Source: Populus alba (taxonomy: Eukaryota > Streptophyta > Magnoliopsida > Malpighiales > Salicaceae). From it: a stretch of DNA of 64,000 nt. The stretch covers positions 14,352,333-14,416,332 of the forward strand of contig NC_133293.1 in the NCBI RefSeq assembly GCF_005239225.2, in the 5' to 3' direction. Both the position numbers and the translations under genes were made by a program. This document shows, piece by piece, positions 39,822 through 51,300 of this stretch (positions are counted from its first letter, which is position 1; each line of letters opens with the position of its first letter). Under the pieces are notes generated by a model that searched no databases, was not told the origin of the DNA, and saw only the letters and a list, made by a program, of their open reading frames with translations.

Positions 39822-40336
39822 CTTTTAATCCACCTGAGAAAAGTCTTACTTCCTCTTATAGTGAATGAAACAAAATCTCGAAACGTCAGAGATCACTGTT
39901 TCTTTCTCCTTTTTCTTTCTTTTCTTTTCTTTCTTTCTCCTTTTCTGGTTTCGTCAATTTCATCTGTGATTAATTAGTACTTCTGGTGGACTCTATTAAG
40001 GGTTGGTGGGGCTCTTAAGTTCATGATTAAAAGTTGTTCAAGCATAATTATTCTTTTATATGCATGTTCCTAATGGACCCTTGGGATATATCATTTTCAA
40101 GTAGTAATTTTCTTTGCCGCCTGCATTAATGCATACGCGGCGAGAAGTTTGATAGAAAGTAATATAAAGGGATTTGATTGTTTTAAGGACTTGGGGTGAT
40201 AATTAAGCCAAGGAGGGGAATGGTTAAAAAGCTGTTATAGCACATATAAGCTAAAGTTAAGGCAAATACTCATTGATAATTATCACAACAGAAGGAACAT
40301 GAAGTAGTTATTAAAATGGCAAAAGATCTCTTGTTT

Positions 40337-40969
40337 TCAATGAAGCAAGTCCACGGAACTAGTGATGGACTGGTTTGAGGATTCAGCTCTGAGATGGGCC
40401 GTGTTGCAGGGGACCTCTTCAAGATCCCTTAAAGCAGTAGTAGTGTAAGGACTGGCAATTTGTTGAAAGTCAGTAAGCATTTGGCGAAAATCAGAAGCTT
40501 CTTGTTTGAGCCTTGCATTCTCTTGAAGAACACGGTCATGACACTCAGACACATGACTCAACTTGTCTATCAGATTGTGGTTCTCAGTCCGCAACCGAAC
40601 CACCTGAGACCATAGCTCGTCTAGGTGCTTCTGTTTCCTCATCCTTGACCTACGGGCGGACTCTCTATTGGAAATCATTCTCCGCTGCTTCCTTTCGTCG
40701 ATGATGCTCAGTTGGTGTTCCTCCGATTCATCTGAAGTTGAGTTGTTGCTGAGACTCGAGGACTGCGGAGCGAATTCATAAACTGGTTGAGGTAAGGATG
40801 AATTCTGCAGGTTGCTTAAGAGCCTGTTGAAATGGAAGGATGGTATGTTGCTTTGTTGCATCATGCCGAAATTAGCCGGAAATGGAACCAGATTTTGATC
40901 AGCTGTTAGATAGCGAATTCCTGTGAGCTCACCTGGAAGCATGGCTAGAAGTCTAGGATGATACTTCAA
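40337..40969 (-). CDS. bZIP8: bZIP transcription factor, bZIP8/bZIP43-like (group S)
   Basis: An intronless 210-residue frame. The basic region spans residues 92-114 with the invariant Asn101 and Arg109 (N-x7-R) in NRESARRSRMRKQKHLDEL. The zipper follows with Leu119, Leu126, Leu133, Val140, Val147 and Leu154 at heptad spacing. The N-terminal 80 residues are Ser/Asn/Gln-rich and probably flexible; the tail is short and acidic. Lack of introns is typical of group S. Such factors bind ACGT-core DNA as dimers in the nucleus. The position next to PHYLLO matches Arabidopsis bZIP8 (At1g68880) as recalled, so the symbol rests on position plus family. A TATA box 62-68 bases upstream supports the first ATG. 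No long conserved sucrose-control uORF was seen in the leader. Confidence 0.92.
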   Translation of the reverse strand: MKYHPRLLAMLPGELTGIRYLTADQNLVPFPANFGMMQQSNIPSFHFNRLLSNLQNSSLPQPVYEFAPQSSSLSNNSTSDESEEHQLSIIDERKQRRMISNRESARRSRMRKQKHLDELWSQVVRLRTENHNLIDKLSHVSECHDRVLQENARLKQEASDFRQMLTDFQQIASPYTTTALRDLEEVPCNTAHLRAESSNQSITSSVDLLH

Positions 40970-41030
40970 GGGTTTGTATTCTTGTTTCTGGAGATTGTGG
41001 CAATGAAGAACACCATGAGAATTTGAGGGG

Positions 41031-41037
41031 TTTTATA
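41031..41037 (-). promoter_or_regulatory. TATA box of the bZIP gene
   Basis: The minus strand reads TATAAAA in CCTATAAAACCCC; expected transcript start near 41005, leaving a leader of about 36 bases. Confidence 0.7.
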
Positions 41038-41049
41038 GGAGAAAAAAAG

Positions 41050-44000
41050 GCTAACGAGGCGGGCCAATCTCAGCAACAAATATCAACAGTATCAGAAGCT
41101 TACGCGAGCAGAATTAAAACAATAATTGTGAATGGTACCATAAATGCTATCTCATGTATGCATAAAATTTTTTCTCGGTGCCAAGGATATATTAGAATAC
41201 TCGCTAGTCAACTAAGATTTAAGGTTTTAATTTGTTCTTAATAGTTTTAAAAATATATTCTTGGTATTGTTGATGTATTAGAAAAATCTAATAAATCCTT
41301 GTAAGTTAATGAGTGAAGTTAATGAGATTTCATGTATGCATGATATTCAAGGCAATCGGATGATGTCTTTAGACCTGGTAAGAAGACGTTGACACATGCT
41401 AGTTTATGCATGTATGTGTGTTCGTGTCTGTATGCAACTGATCTATAACGCATGATAATGCAATCATAGAAACTTGATTTAAATAATAATTCTGCTGAGA
41501 TATGATGCCCTGCTACAGAGAAGTTGATGTGGGGATAAATGGGAATGTTTTGGAGTAAGAGGAGGAGAGATGGAAACGGAGAGATCGATGATGTTAGAGT
41601 CAATCTCAGGGGAGGTTTTCCACGGAAACCAGCTGGGCCATTTCGGACTTCAAACTCCATCAGCCAATAATACTACCTTGTGCTCTATGACGCAAAGAAG
41701 TTCAGTTTAAAAGGCAAGTTTAAATAACAGTGCTGATCTGGGTTTAATCATTTTTAATCTATTTCGATGACTCATTAAGCACTCACAACATGGGATGGGA
41801 GGGTCCATCGAGGAGTAATTATCTATCTAGCAAGTACCTAATCCCATCCTTTTCATCTAATCTTCTTCTCCAAAATTGAATTGATCCAGGCAAGAAACAC
41901 CCTCTGCAAGTTTCCCTGATCTTTTTTTTGTCGAGGCAGAATTAATCACAGGCCATTATAAAGCTAATTAGCGTCGTCGGCGATCTTGTTTGTCCGTTGT
42001 CTCATTAAACTATAACAATACCCACTGAACATATAACCTTGCTTTTTCCTACACGACAAGAAGGAAGCGTCAGTCAATGGCCTCAAATTATTCCCCCGTT
42101 TCTTTTCCAGTGTAAGAAAAATTAAAACCATATTTTATTAGACCAGGCTTGGGATCTAGCCGGATTAAAGGTTTGTTAGTAGGTTTATTAGGTCAGGTTG
42201 TGGATTCATACCAAATATATGATGTAATTTTGAAAAAAATAAAACAATTAAACAGAACGAAAGAAACGTTTTGGAGTTCCCCATGAACCAAGTTTTATTT
42301 GAGTTTAGTTGGGGAAACTAAATTGTAGGTTCACCTATTTCGTTATCTAGGTTTTTATTATTTAAATATTTTTAAAATAATTTTGTAAAAAAAACTTTGA
42401 TCTAAATAAAAAAATTTAAATTAACAATTATCCGGTAATAGTAAATTTAGTCAAGTTTAATAATTATGTTTTAAATGGAGTGTTTAATTAAGATTTATAA
42501 AGAAAAGGCATTGCTTTATCATTTATTAGACATCACTAAAATCCAACCATAGAATAGTTTTCTTGCAGCATTGTGATTGGGGTTGACAAAAGTTACTCAC
42601 AAATGAGTTTTTACTATTATATCCTACAATATTATTTAATGAGCAAACAATTTAAAATTTATATCTTATTTCTCAAATTTTTGGTATATATATGAATATT
42701 CATCTGAATACTATTTATTATTCAATATAAAATAAAATAAAATAAAATAACAATATATATATATATATATATATTATTCATTATCTGTAAGTTATTAATT
42801 AAAAAAAAAAACCCTCATTCATTCGACATCCCCTTCAGCCCACTAGCTTGGACTATATTATCAAGATGATTAGATCAAAAAGGTCCTTACGGAACTTGGA
42901 AGCAGCAACTTACAAACGCAAGCGTTTGTATGGTATTTTATCAACAGAGCTGAATATTCTATTTCATTCTTTTTTCTTTAATTTATACAATAAAATATGC
43001 TCAGTTTAGGCGATCTCCCACTATGGAACTCTTAAATTCTTTGTAGATGAGAATAAAAGTTAGGGATGATTAATTAAACGAGGAATTTTCATGAAACTCT
43101 TCTACAAGAGGCCAAGCCTAACTGGTGTTCGGTTATATTATGGCAGCCTCGTATTTGTTTCTTTGTGAATCTCTTATTGCCTGCTTATTGGTCATCGCGC
43201 ATCATGCATTGCCGTGATCTGAAAATTAAGCTGCAAATAGATTTATTAATCCATCCCCTCATTAATTATTAACAATGGTTATATTATAAAGTACATACTA
43301 TGCCAGCTTTGGTGATGGATTCCACACTCACTTTTTTTTTTCCTACTTTTCTTTTGCAACCTGCTGCCAGTTAAAGCTAACCTGCTATTTATACAAGGCT
43401 GTGCATACAAAAGCTGAAACAGATGTAAGAAGAACAGAACAGGAAACAAATCCATCTTTCCTTGCTAAAACCTAATCTGCCTGGGCTGTGATGGGAACCA
43501 CCGGTCACTGTCCTCAGATCGTGGCCTGTTTGGCAGTGTCATTTTCTGGGGTGTATTTAGTGCAAGAATGACTTGTATAGTCCAAGCAGAGAGAAGGGAA
43601 AATGGTTCTGTGTTGACCATGTCCCTTGCTTTTGATGCATGGTCAATTCGCCATTTTTCTGTTATAGCCACATAGATGAAGCTAAAGTTGCCTTCTTTTT
43701 TTGGCAATTCACCATGAAGGACTTGACTTCCGACTCTCCATATGTAAATAAGGAACATTTTTAACAAAGAAAAAGAACAAGGAGGGTGAAAACAATTTAC
43801 ACCATGTAAAGTCTGTCGAAATAAGTACTGGACAAGACATGATCGACCGACAGCAAGTTATGTGGTAGAAGGGACACCAAACTAAGATATGCTATTGCCA
43901 CAATCGATAAATGGGAGTGACCTAGAATATGCTATTTGTGGAAGGTACAAGGCCAGGCCAACAACAATTTCATGAAGTACAATATATGATGTTAGTTTAA

Positions 44001-47000
44001 ATGCACTGCGATTTGCTAAGATCTGAGGACTAATCCTGCCCTCTTAGGTAAGATTTTCCTCTCTCAAAAGAGATCATGAAGCGTCGGGAATCACAACAAC
44101 ATAACTTTTTAGACCTGAATTTTTGCTGCAGAACACTAGTGCAGGGTGGCGGTGGCAAGGCTAGACCTGTAACCGTTATCATATCCCGTGCAGTCATTGC
44201 TTAGAAGCTGCTGGGAAAAGTAAGGAAAGTGCCTTGTTAGGAGGTGATCAAGAGATCCACCGATCATATTTTACATGATAAACCAAGAAATTATCCGGAG
44301 ATGCAAACCCACATCAGGCATAAAATTCACGAAGATGCTTTGATTTGATTAATCATTAAACATGTTGGAGAAGGGCTAGTTCATGGTCCTACCATTTAAG
44401 GAAAACAACAAAAACAAAAAGGATACCATCAGCAACCAATATTGCTGCTGCAACTTGTTCTCCTTATCCACAATCACATATTCCTCATATATATATACAT
44501 GCTAGTCTAAACTCATATATAATATAGCCATAGATAAAATGCAGACACAGAAAGAGAGAGCACCATAAGAATGACTAAAGTGCTAGTACGGAGGGGGGCT
44601 GGATTTAACAGCTACAATATGGTAGCAAGCATCATTTTTGGGAGGGTAACGCATAAAAATGAAACAGCTGATCATGTTCCCTACTGGGTCCATATATTAC
44701 CGTGGGTGCCAGGCGCACCACTCGCCCACCAAATCGCACCGTCTGTCAACTCACCTCCGATAAAGGCCACCCGCATCTTTCCATCTCACTCTCGCTTTTA
44801 TGGCGTGTACAGGAACACGCATACTGAAAACAGGATTCTGGCAGGGATACTGCAGAACCTGAAGTTCTATGAGCTATTCAGTTCTGCATACTTAAATCGA
44901 TAACTATTAAGATATAAACCTGGATTTCGATATTAATTTCACAATAAATGAACCTGTAACATGGTGATGAATACATTAATAAAATATGAAACTATGGAAG
45001 TTAGAAGTTAGGCCACCAAATATGGTTTTTTATTGCTTTTGAAAGACGCATGCAGTATTTGATGAATTAATCTCCAATCCCAGTTCTATAATCATCTCTG
45101 GTTCACGTGTCGCCACCTGAAAATTTCATGAGGCCGCAGGATACCGCTCATCAAAATCTGTTTTCAAACCTTCCAAGGCTTCGATCCCCATCATGGACTT
45201 GCTAGTTTTTTGCACCGTCATCTGTACCGTGTGTGCACTGTCTCCACTCCCCCCCACTGAAACAAATCTTTTATTTTTTCCTTTCTTTCCCTCACAACTC
45301 TTCTAAATGGGGTCATCACATTTTTGCAGTGATTGGTTGAAAGAGGATAAGGTCACGACCATCATCATCCACTCATTTGTCTTAATTTCTACCTTGGCTA
45401 AATTTTTTTCATGATCTCTGCATTCCTTAAAAAACCATTGCACTAATACATATTTTATAATCTTCTCAATAGCATTGTTGTCCATAGCATATAACTTTGT
45501 GTTTTATAATACTGATGGTGGATGGTGCATTGAGAATAATATTACGAATTTGCACGCATGTTTTTGTCCCTGCTTACGCATCATCTCAAGGTCGTAATCC
45601 ACTAACAATGTGGATATTAAAGGGTTTTTTTTTTATATAATAATATGTGGATATCAAAGGCTGTTTAGCTGTTTCTAAAGGATCAATTGCCATTGTTTAG
45701 TCACTGGTTTATGTTTTTTCGATGTAGCTAGCACATCTTCTTTATCTCCTACCTTGCTATTGCCACTGTTCCGTTCCGTCATGTGTCAAAGCGATGAGAG
45801 ATCAAAAGTTTGTCGACAGTAACCTGATTTGATCATTGGACACTTGCTTGATGAAAGGATTGGCAACCATCATATCTGCTTCAATTCCTGGTACTATCAG
45901 GAAGTCACATTGTTGCCAAACTTGCAACAAAGACGTGCCATAGTGATCAATCTCTATCTCTATTGGAGAAAAAATATTGTTATTAATGATCAAATTAATG
46001 ACCACAACTTTGGTAAAAAAATTTCGTGCAAAGCTTCTCCTGGTAATTGATAGGTTACTTCCCTCTGATGCCATCTCTTTCAAAAAAATGAGTGGACATA
46101 AATCAAGAGGTTGGTATGGTGGCGGATAATCAACTTAGATGCTTTATTATTTGAATCCTGAGAAGAATGGTGTATTAAGAATTCTTCAGAACTACTGTCC
46201 TTTGCTCTTTGACCCCACCAACTCATGCCCTAGCCAATTTGCTAATGACAGAAATACATAGCCATGTACTCGACATCTGCGCACTATGTGGAGAATGCAC
46301 AATATGGAAGCTTTAGCCTTTACTAATCTTCAACACCTAACCCAATTTCCATGGCGTAAGCATGTCAACTTCAAAGCTTTTTGGCGTCTCCATTAGGGAG
46401 TTATATTGCATCATGTCCCTGAGTTCCAAACAGCACTTCAAATGAGTTATGGTTAGGGCTTGGATCTAGGCCTAAACCATGGTTGTGGCATCATCCATAT
46501 ATATATGATATGCCACTTTATTACAATAGTTTCTTTTCGAGCAATATCAAACACAAGATCTTCCTTGATCTGTTCTAAACTTATTCTTCTGTTTAATGAT
46601 GCCTACTTGGTTGTGAAATTAATTTCCTGGGTGTGCACCATCGAGTCTAATTAAAAAGTCATATATATCCTCATTTGATGAGAAAGGTCTCCCTTTTTTG
46701 TTGTTGGAACAGGCAGAGACATGGCACGTCATCTAATAAAATCATGGTAAGTTTGTAAGAGTTCGTGAAAAATAAAATAAAATGACAGGCATAAGTGGAG
46801 TTTGGACTTACGACAGTTGAATCCTTTGCCCGTCTGTATAACTTGGGAAAAGAAAATCAGGCTGTGCTTTGTCATTTGCAGAACTTTTTCACTGTATTCT
46901 TGTTTACACAAGTAAAAATTTGATAAAAAAAATATATGTAAAACCAAAAAAAAAAAAAGGATTTTCTTTGCTCCAAAATTGAAGTGGTGGGGGAGTTGTG

Positions 47001-47850
47001 GAATCATTTCTTCATATGCTTGGTGTTGACCAAAATGTGCAAATATAATCCAAGAAAAACTGGGCCCTAATTTGTGAAAAATATCATCAGATGAGGAACA
47101 GAGGAGGCCTACGTTCACACAGCAAACCATAGCCACTCATAAGAGCTAAAGAAATGGTCGTAAGTGGCAATCATAGCAGATTTTGATTACATCTTGAAAC
47201 ACTAGCTAGGAGGCCTACTACCGTCGTCATTTTTTAATGTAGCAACTTCAATTTGTTTGCATTTTCACTTGCAATTTGACCATAATATGACCACATTATC
47301 ATTTGTCCATCCTCCATGACAGTAATAAGAGGTTTCTTCTGATCTTTCAATGTGCGGTCACCGATGTTTTGATGACTCCGTCAGAAACCGGAATTTGCTA
47401 AACTATAACTGAGTAACGTAAACATGTGCTTATATGTTTTGAATGCTGGAAAAAACTAGAATGATCTTCAGGACTCCATTCCAAAATAGCCCTTCAAAGT
47501 TGCAAAGTGTTATGGGAATTTACTAAATTATAACCGAGTATTGCCAATTAGGTAGTGGTAATACATACATCTGCTGAAGTCTGTTCAAGATTCTGTAGCC
47601 GGGACTAAAGAGATTTTGAGGTTGCCCTTTAATTTAATCAGGCCATATCAGTTTCCATTCTCTGAAAGTCAAAAAGAAACTGCCCTGTAAGTTACATTCT
47701 TAACACTGTCCTTGATCTTGCAGGTCTTAGGTAGCCATTGACAAACCTTAAAGTAAGATTTAGTTCTTTATCATCCTTTACTATGATCTACTACGGAGAA
47801 ATCACTACGCTTTGTCTGGCTAGCGGCCACCTTCTGGTTTTAGAAAAACA
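41050..47850. other. 6.8 kb gene-poor region between bZIP and the LINE remnant
   Basis: Contains an AAAAT repeat and TA microsatellite (42728-42772) and no supported gene. Frames at 43465-43767 (-), 44571-44903 (+), 45303-45485 (-) and 45802-46083 (-) have more protein-like composition than average but no start context, domain or splice partner that I can defend. They may be decayed genes or transposon fragments. Confidence 0.4.
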
Positions 47851-47853
47851 AGC

Positions 47854-47883
47854 TTCAGATCACTATGATTATAGTGATCTGAA
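47854..47883. repeat. perfect 13 bp inverted repeat with 4-base loop
   Basis: Left arm TTCAGATCACTAT (47854-47866), loop GATT, right arm ATAGTGATCTGAA (47871-47883). It directly abuts the left direct repeat flanking the LINE remnant. Confidence 0.95.
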
Positions 47884-47916
47884 CTTCTGTTTCTGGCTCT
47901 GGATTATTGGATCTCT
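47881..47916. repeat. left direct repeat flanking the LINE remnant
   Basis: 36 bases, repeated at 48299-48334 with three differences. A CT microsatellite (about 47912-47930) has grown at its inner end next to the poly-T. Confidence 0.85.
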
Positions 47917-48298
47917 CTCTCTCTCTCTCTGTTTTTTTTTTTCCTTACAATAGAAAAGGAGAAACCAGCGCTGATGACAAAGGAAGGCAACTTCCATCTT
48001 ATCAGCTAACAAAGAGGAGGGAAGCCCAGGAGGAGGAGAGCCCCCCTGCTGAAGCACGAAATCATGACCAGAACCCAAGCGAGCTAGAAAGTAATCACAC
48101 CGGTTGCCTTCGCGGAGAACATGCTTGAACCTAAACTGTCAATGGGCTTGGATAAGAGCTCTAATATAATTAATAAGAGCAAGATGCGGATTGCTAACAT
48201 CAGAAGGGTCCAAAGCACACCTGATCACTTCCATTGAATCCATTTTTACTTCCAAACAACTACACCCTAGCTCCTGAGCTAAATGAATGCCTCAAAAC
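47917..48298 (-). mobile_element. 5'-truncated LINE (non-LTR retrotransposon) remnant, RNase H part
   Basis: Read on the minus strand, the insert codes for the end of a plant LINE ribonuclease H domain: IHLAQELGCSCLEVKMDSME with its catalytic Asp, then LINYIRALIQAH, a TGA stop at 48141-48139, and FKHVLREGNRCDYFLARLG. It ends in a poly-A tract (poly-T at 47932-47942 on the plus strand), the mark of target-primed reverse transcription. It is flanked by direct repeats, GAACTTCTGT to GGATCTCT, at 47881-47916 and 48299-48334 that match at 33 of 36 bases and look like an aged target-site duplication. The in-frame stop and missing upstream domains make it dead. Confidence 0.8.
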
Positions 48299-48334
48299 GA
48301 ACTTCTGTCTCTGCATCTGGATTATTGGATCTCT
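48299..48334. repeat. right direct repeat flanking the LINE remnant
   Basis: Partner of 47881-47916; 33 of 36 bases agree. Confidence 0.85.
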
Positions 48335-48970
48335 AAATTTTTTATTTATGCATAAAAATGGACTAAAAACTACTATCTTCAACAAATCATCCCTAAGATG
48401 TTGATATGGATAAGTAACTTACGAATAATTTCTAAAGGTTAGAGCCTGCAATTCAGCTATCTGAAGATATGGGAAGAAGTAAAAAGCTAATTTCTGGGAA
48501 GAAGCAAACAGCCAATTTCTGGGATACAGATTTATGATCGCTTAAATTTGCTTATTTTTTCTTTGATGGAGAGCCTATAGACTCTGCTGAAAGTTCTGTT
48601 TCGTTTAGCTTCAGTCAGTGTGCATCTTGTTTAAGGAAGAAGTAATTTGTATGGATGCCATTTGAATATGTATGTTAATCTTTGCTGCATCAATAAAATC
48701 TTTCTTATCGTAAAAGAAGAGAAAAAACCAGCACAGATTTTACCAAGAAGTAGAAATGATGTGAACTTTTATTTTCACAGCTTTTCAAATATAGTAGTTC
48801 AAACGAATTTATTTGCACTACCTAATCGGGCTTCCTTCACTAGAAACAAAAGCCAGAACCAAAAAAACTCAGAAATCTCAACCAGGATATAAATATGCAC
48901 AGAAGGAGCACACAGAATGAGATTTTCTGTGTTCAAAATGACAACCTAGCAGTCCTGCCTACGTCTTCAA
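48335..48970. other. 3' flank of the ZIP transporter gene
   Basis: No coding feature is supported; the part nearest 48970 should be the ZIP 3'UTR. The frame at 48647-48892 (+) has no domain. Confidence 0.5.
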
Positions 48971-48975
48971 ATCAG

Positions 48976-50449
48976 CTAAGCCCATTTTGCCATAAGCGAC
49001 ATGCCTCCGGCGCCGAGTAGAACTGCAATAAATGACCATGCCTGAAGCCTCATACTGTCTTGAAGTTTAGGTCCCATGAAGTCAGCAGCTAAGAGGTCCA
49101 CCAGTGCCATGTAATTCAGTAATCCAGCAGATGATGCATTCAGTAATCCCACAACAATTAGAGCTGTTGGGCTCCTCTCACTGTAAACATTTGACAAACC
49201 GATTCCTATTACAATTCCAAATGGGGTTGTTGTAGAGAAGAAGAACACCAGGATTGCTTTTATCTTCATTCCATATTCAGCCTGATCACATGATCAATGC
49301 AATTCTTAGAGAAGTGTTCTACTACTAGTACCAGAACATTACTATATACGGGGTCAGAAATTTAGAGGATTTGTGAATATAAATACCTGTAATATGCATC
49401 CTCCAAGACCCATTCCTTCAAAGAGTTGATGGAAGCAGAGAGCAGCGATGAGCGGCCTGATCGTGCACGGATTGTTAGAGGCACCCATTGATAAACCAAT
49501 TACAACTGAGTGCACTACAATGCCGATCTCCAAAACCTGCACATGCACATGATGTAAAATCATCGTCAAAAAAAAAAAAAACGAAAGAGAAAATTACATT
49601 GCATTGCATTGTAGTCAATTTAAGTCTCTGCACAAGCTCATAATATCTTCGAGAAAAAAGAACTCTAATCAGCTATGCTTGTGCAAATGAGAGGTCTGAA
49701 GTAGGCACCAAATTTTCTCGATATTTTCACTCAATTAATCCTCAAAGAAATCGATAACAAAAATCAAATGTACATAACCTAATCATTAATACAATAATTT
49801 ACGTGACTAAAGTAAGTATTCATACCTGAGCCACAACACGATTCCTCAACAACATTGAATCCTTGTCATTAGCCCCGCCATTAAATCCATCGCAATGTCC
49901 AACATGAGCACCACCATTTTCAACATTCCCTAACCCTCTCTCCCCATTGTTCACTTTCTCACCGTCTACCCCACCACCCTTCTTATCAAAACCATGCTTC
50001 TTGTAGAAACTCATCGTGAAAGAATCCATCACGAGAGTGAGTATAGCTGACAACATGGCAACAAAAGTGGTAAAAGGAAACTTCTTCCAAGGATTTATCG
50101 GCAAACAATCAGACATCAAGTCGTTAAAAGAGTCCGGTAACACGTGCATGTACCCCGTCGCAAGGATAACACCTGAAGCAAATGCCTTTACCACTACAAA
50201 TAAATCTCTATCGGGCATGAGTGCAGGGATCATACGTGAAAATAATGGTAAACACACCCCAATCATACTAGCAACCAGGATTGAAAAAATAGCAATTAGC
50301 TTTAGCTGTAAGGATTTGGCCTTGTCGTGGCATCCTCCTGTCGAAGCGGAATCACATTGTTGTTGTGCCGATGTTGATGCTGGCAATGTGAATGAGAGGA
50401 TCAAGATTAGAGATATGGTGATTGCATTGATTTCTGTGAAGGATGCCAT
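48976..50449 (-). CDS. ZIP-family zinc/iron transporter
   Basis: Three exons, 50449-49826, 49536-49387 and 49281-48976, code for 359 residues, the usual plant ZIP length; all junctions are GT-AG. Residues 1-28 form a secretion signal. Transmembrane spans follow, with a variable cytosolic loop (about residues 150-200) before span 4. The metal-site motifs are intact: His217 in [10 protein letters not shown] of span 4, and His244 and Glu248 in [12 protein letters not shown] of span 5. The end, [14 protein letters not shown], is the normal ZIP terminus. The product should bring Zn, and perhaps Fe or Mn, into the cytosol across the plasma or another membrane. The variable loop has few histidines, lacking the alternating His-X-His run seen in many ZIPs. 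The closest Arabidopsis relatives are probably ZIP1/ZIP3/ZIP5-like, but I cannot assign one. Confidence 0.93.
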
Positions 50450-50458
50450 GTTGATGTT

Positions 50459-50503
50459 GTGATATTTAAGTAAGTGAACTAAAGTGTGATATTTAAGGAA
50501 GTG
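50459..50503. repeat. direct repeat in the ZIP leader or core promoter
   Basis: GTGATATTTAAGTAAGTG (50459-50476) recurs as GTGATATTTAAGGAAGTG (50486-50503), 27 bases apart, within 60 bases upstream of the ZIP ATG. Confidence 0.75.
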
Positions 50504-50509
50504 TTTTTA

Positions 50510-51200
50510 GGGATTCAAACCCTTTATTTTAATTATCAAATGACACAAGTGCCCTTGACTTTATGGCACCGTAGCTGGGTTCATGGCTGGGTTGTGGGTG
50601 ATATTTTGGGTGTAGAGTTTAACCTTGCGTACTTGGAAACTGGTTTTTGAGTCAACGAAAAACACTTTCTAGTCAACAGGACAATTTTTAGTCAATTGAA
50701 AAATTTGGTTTGGTTTTCAGGAAAGTGTTTTCTCTTTAACTGTGTTTGTTTTCCGGAAAGTGGCGGGAAAATCATTTTCCAAACTTTCTTGTGTTTGTTT
50801 GCATTAGAAAAGTTGGTCCCACTTTCCAGTGAAAGGTGGCGCTAAAAAAATTTGGGGGAAAACATTTTCCATTTTTCTTATTTTGGTCAAATCCTCTATC
50901 AACTCATCCTTCTTTTTGCTTGACGTGGCTTGTTATTTTAAGTTATTTTCCAGCTCAATGACATAACCAAACACTGGAAACCCATCGAAAAATAGTTTAT
51001 TGGAATTCATTTTGCCTGAAATTTACTTTCCAAAAGAGAATTACTTTTCAATAAAAACAATACTAAATTGTCTTGAAGACACCACTAACAAATTTATTAA
51101 TTTTTTATTGGAATGGTAAAATAGTATTATATTATTATAGTAGTGATAAGCGTTCCATCCTCAATGACAATCATTTTTTTTAAAATTAAATTTTAATACC
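50510..51200. other. divergent promoter region between ZIP and PHYLLO, with a probable small transposon
   Basis: Phrases such as GGAAAGTG, GGGAAAATCATTTTCC and GGGAAAACATTTTCC recur in both orientations between about 50640 and 51050, as in a small non-autonomous DNA element. The ends were not defined. No ORF of interest. Confidence 0.35.
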
Positions 51201-51300
51201 ATGACTACTGGTTTTGCCTGCCCTTATCTCTTCACTTGAAAAAATCCTCCTCCTTGCACTTGTTTCTTTTCGTTCAAAAAATTCTCTCAGCAAATCGGCA

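Noticed and set aside
40969..41016. A 16-codon upstream ORF (ATG at 41016) ending two bases before the bZIP ATG, which would suggest translational control like the group S1 uORFs.
   Set aside because: The TATA box at 41031-41037 places the transcript start near 41005, downstream of this ATG, so it is probably not in the mRNA. The peptide also lacks the conserved sucrose-control sequence.
41319..41660. 113-codon minus-strand frame upstream of the bZIP gene.
   Set aside because: No domain, no splice or promoter support; likely chance in promoter DNA.
44571..44903. 110-codon plus-strand frame.
   Set aside because: No recognisable family and no supporting promoter or introns; kept only as part of the gene-poor region.
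45814..45823. TGTCGACA core similar to a zinc-deficiency response element.
   Set aside because: The flanking bases do not fit the full consensus and it lies 4.6 kb from the ZIP gene, on its far 3' side.
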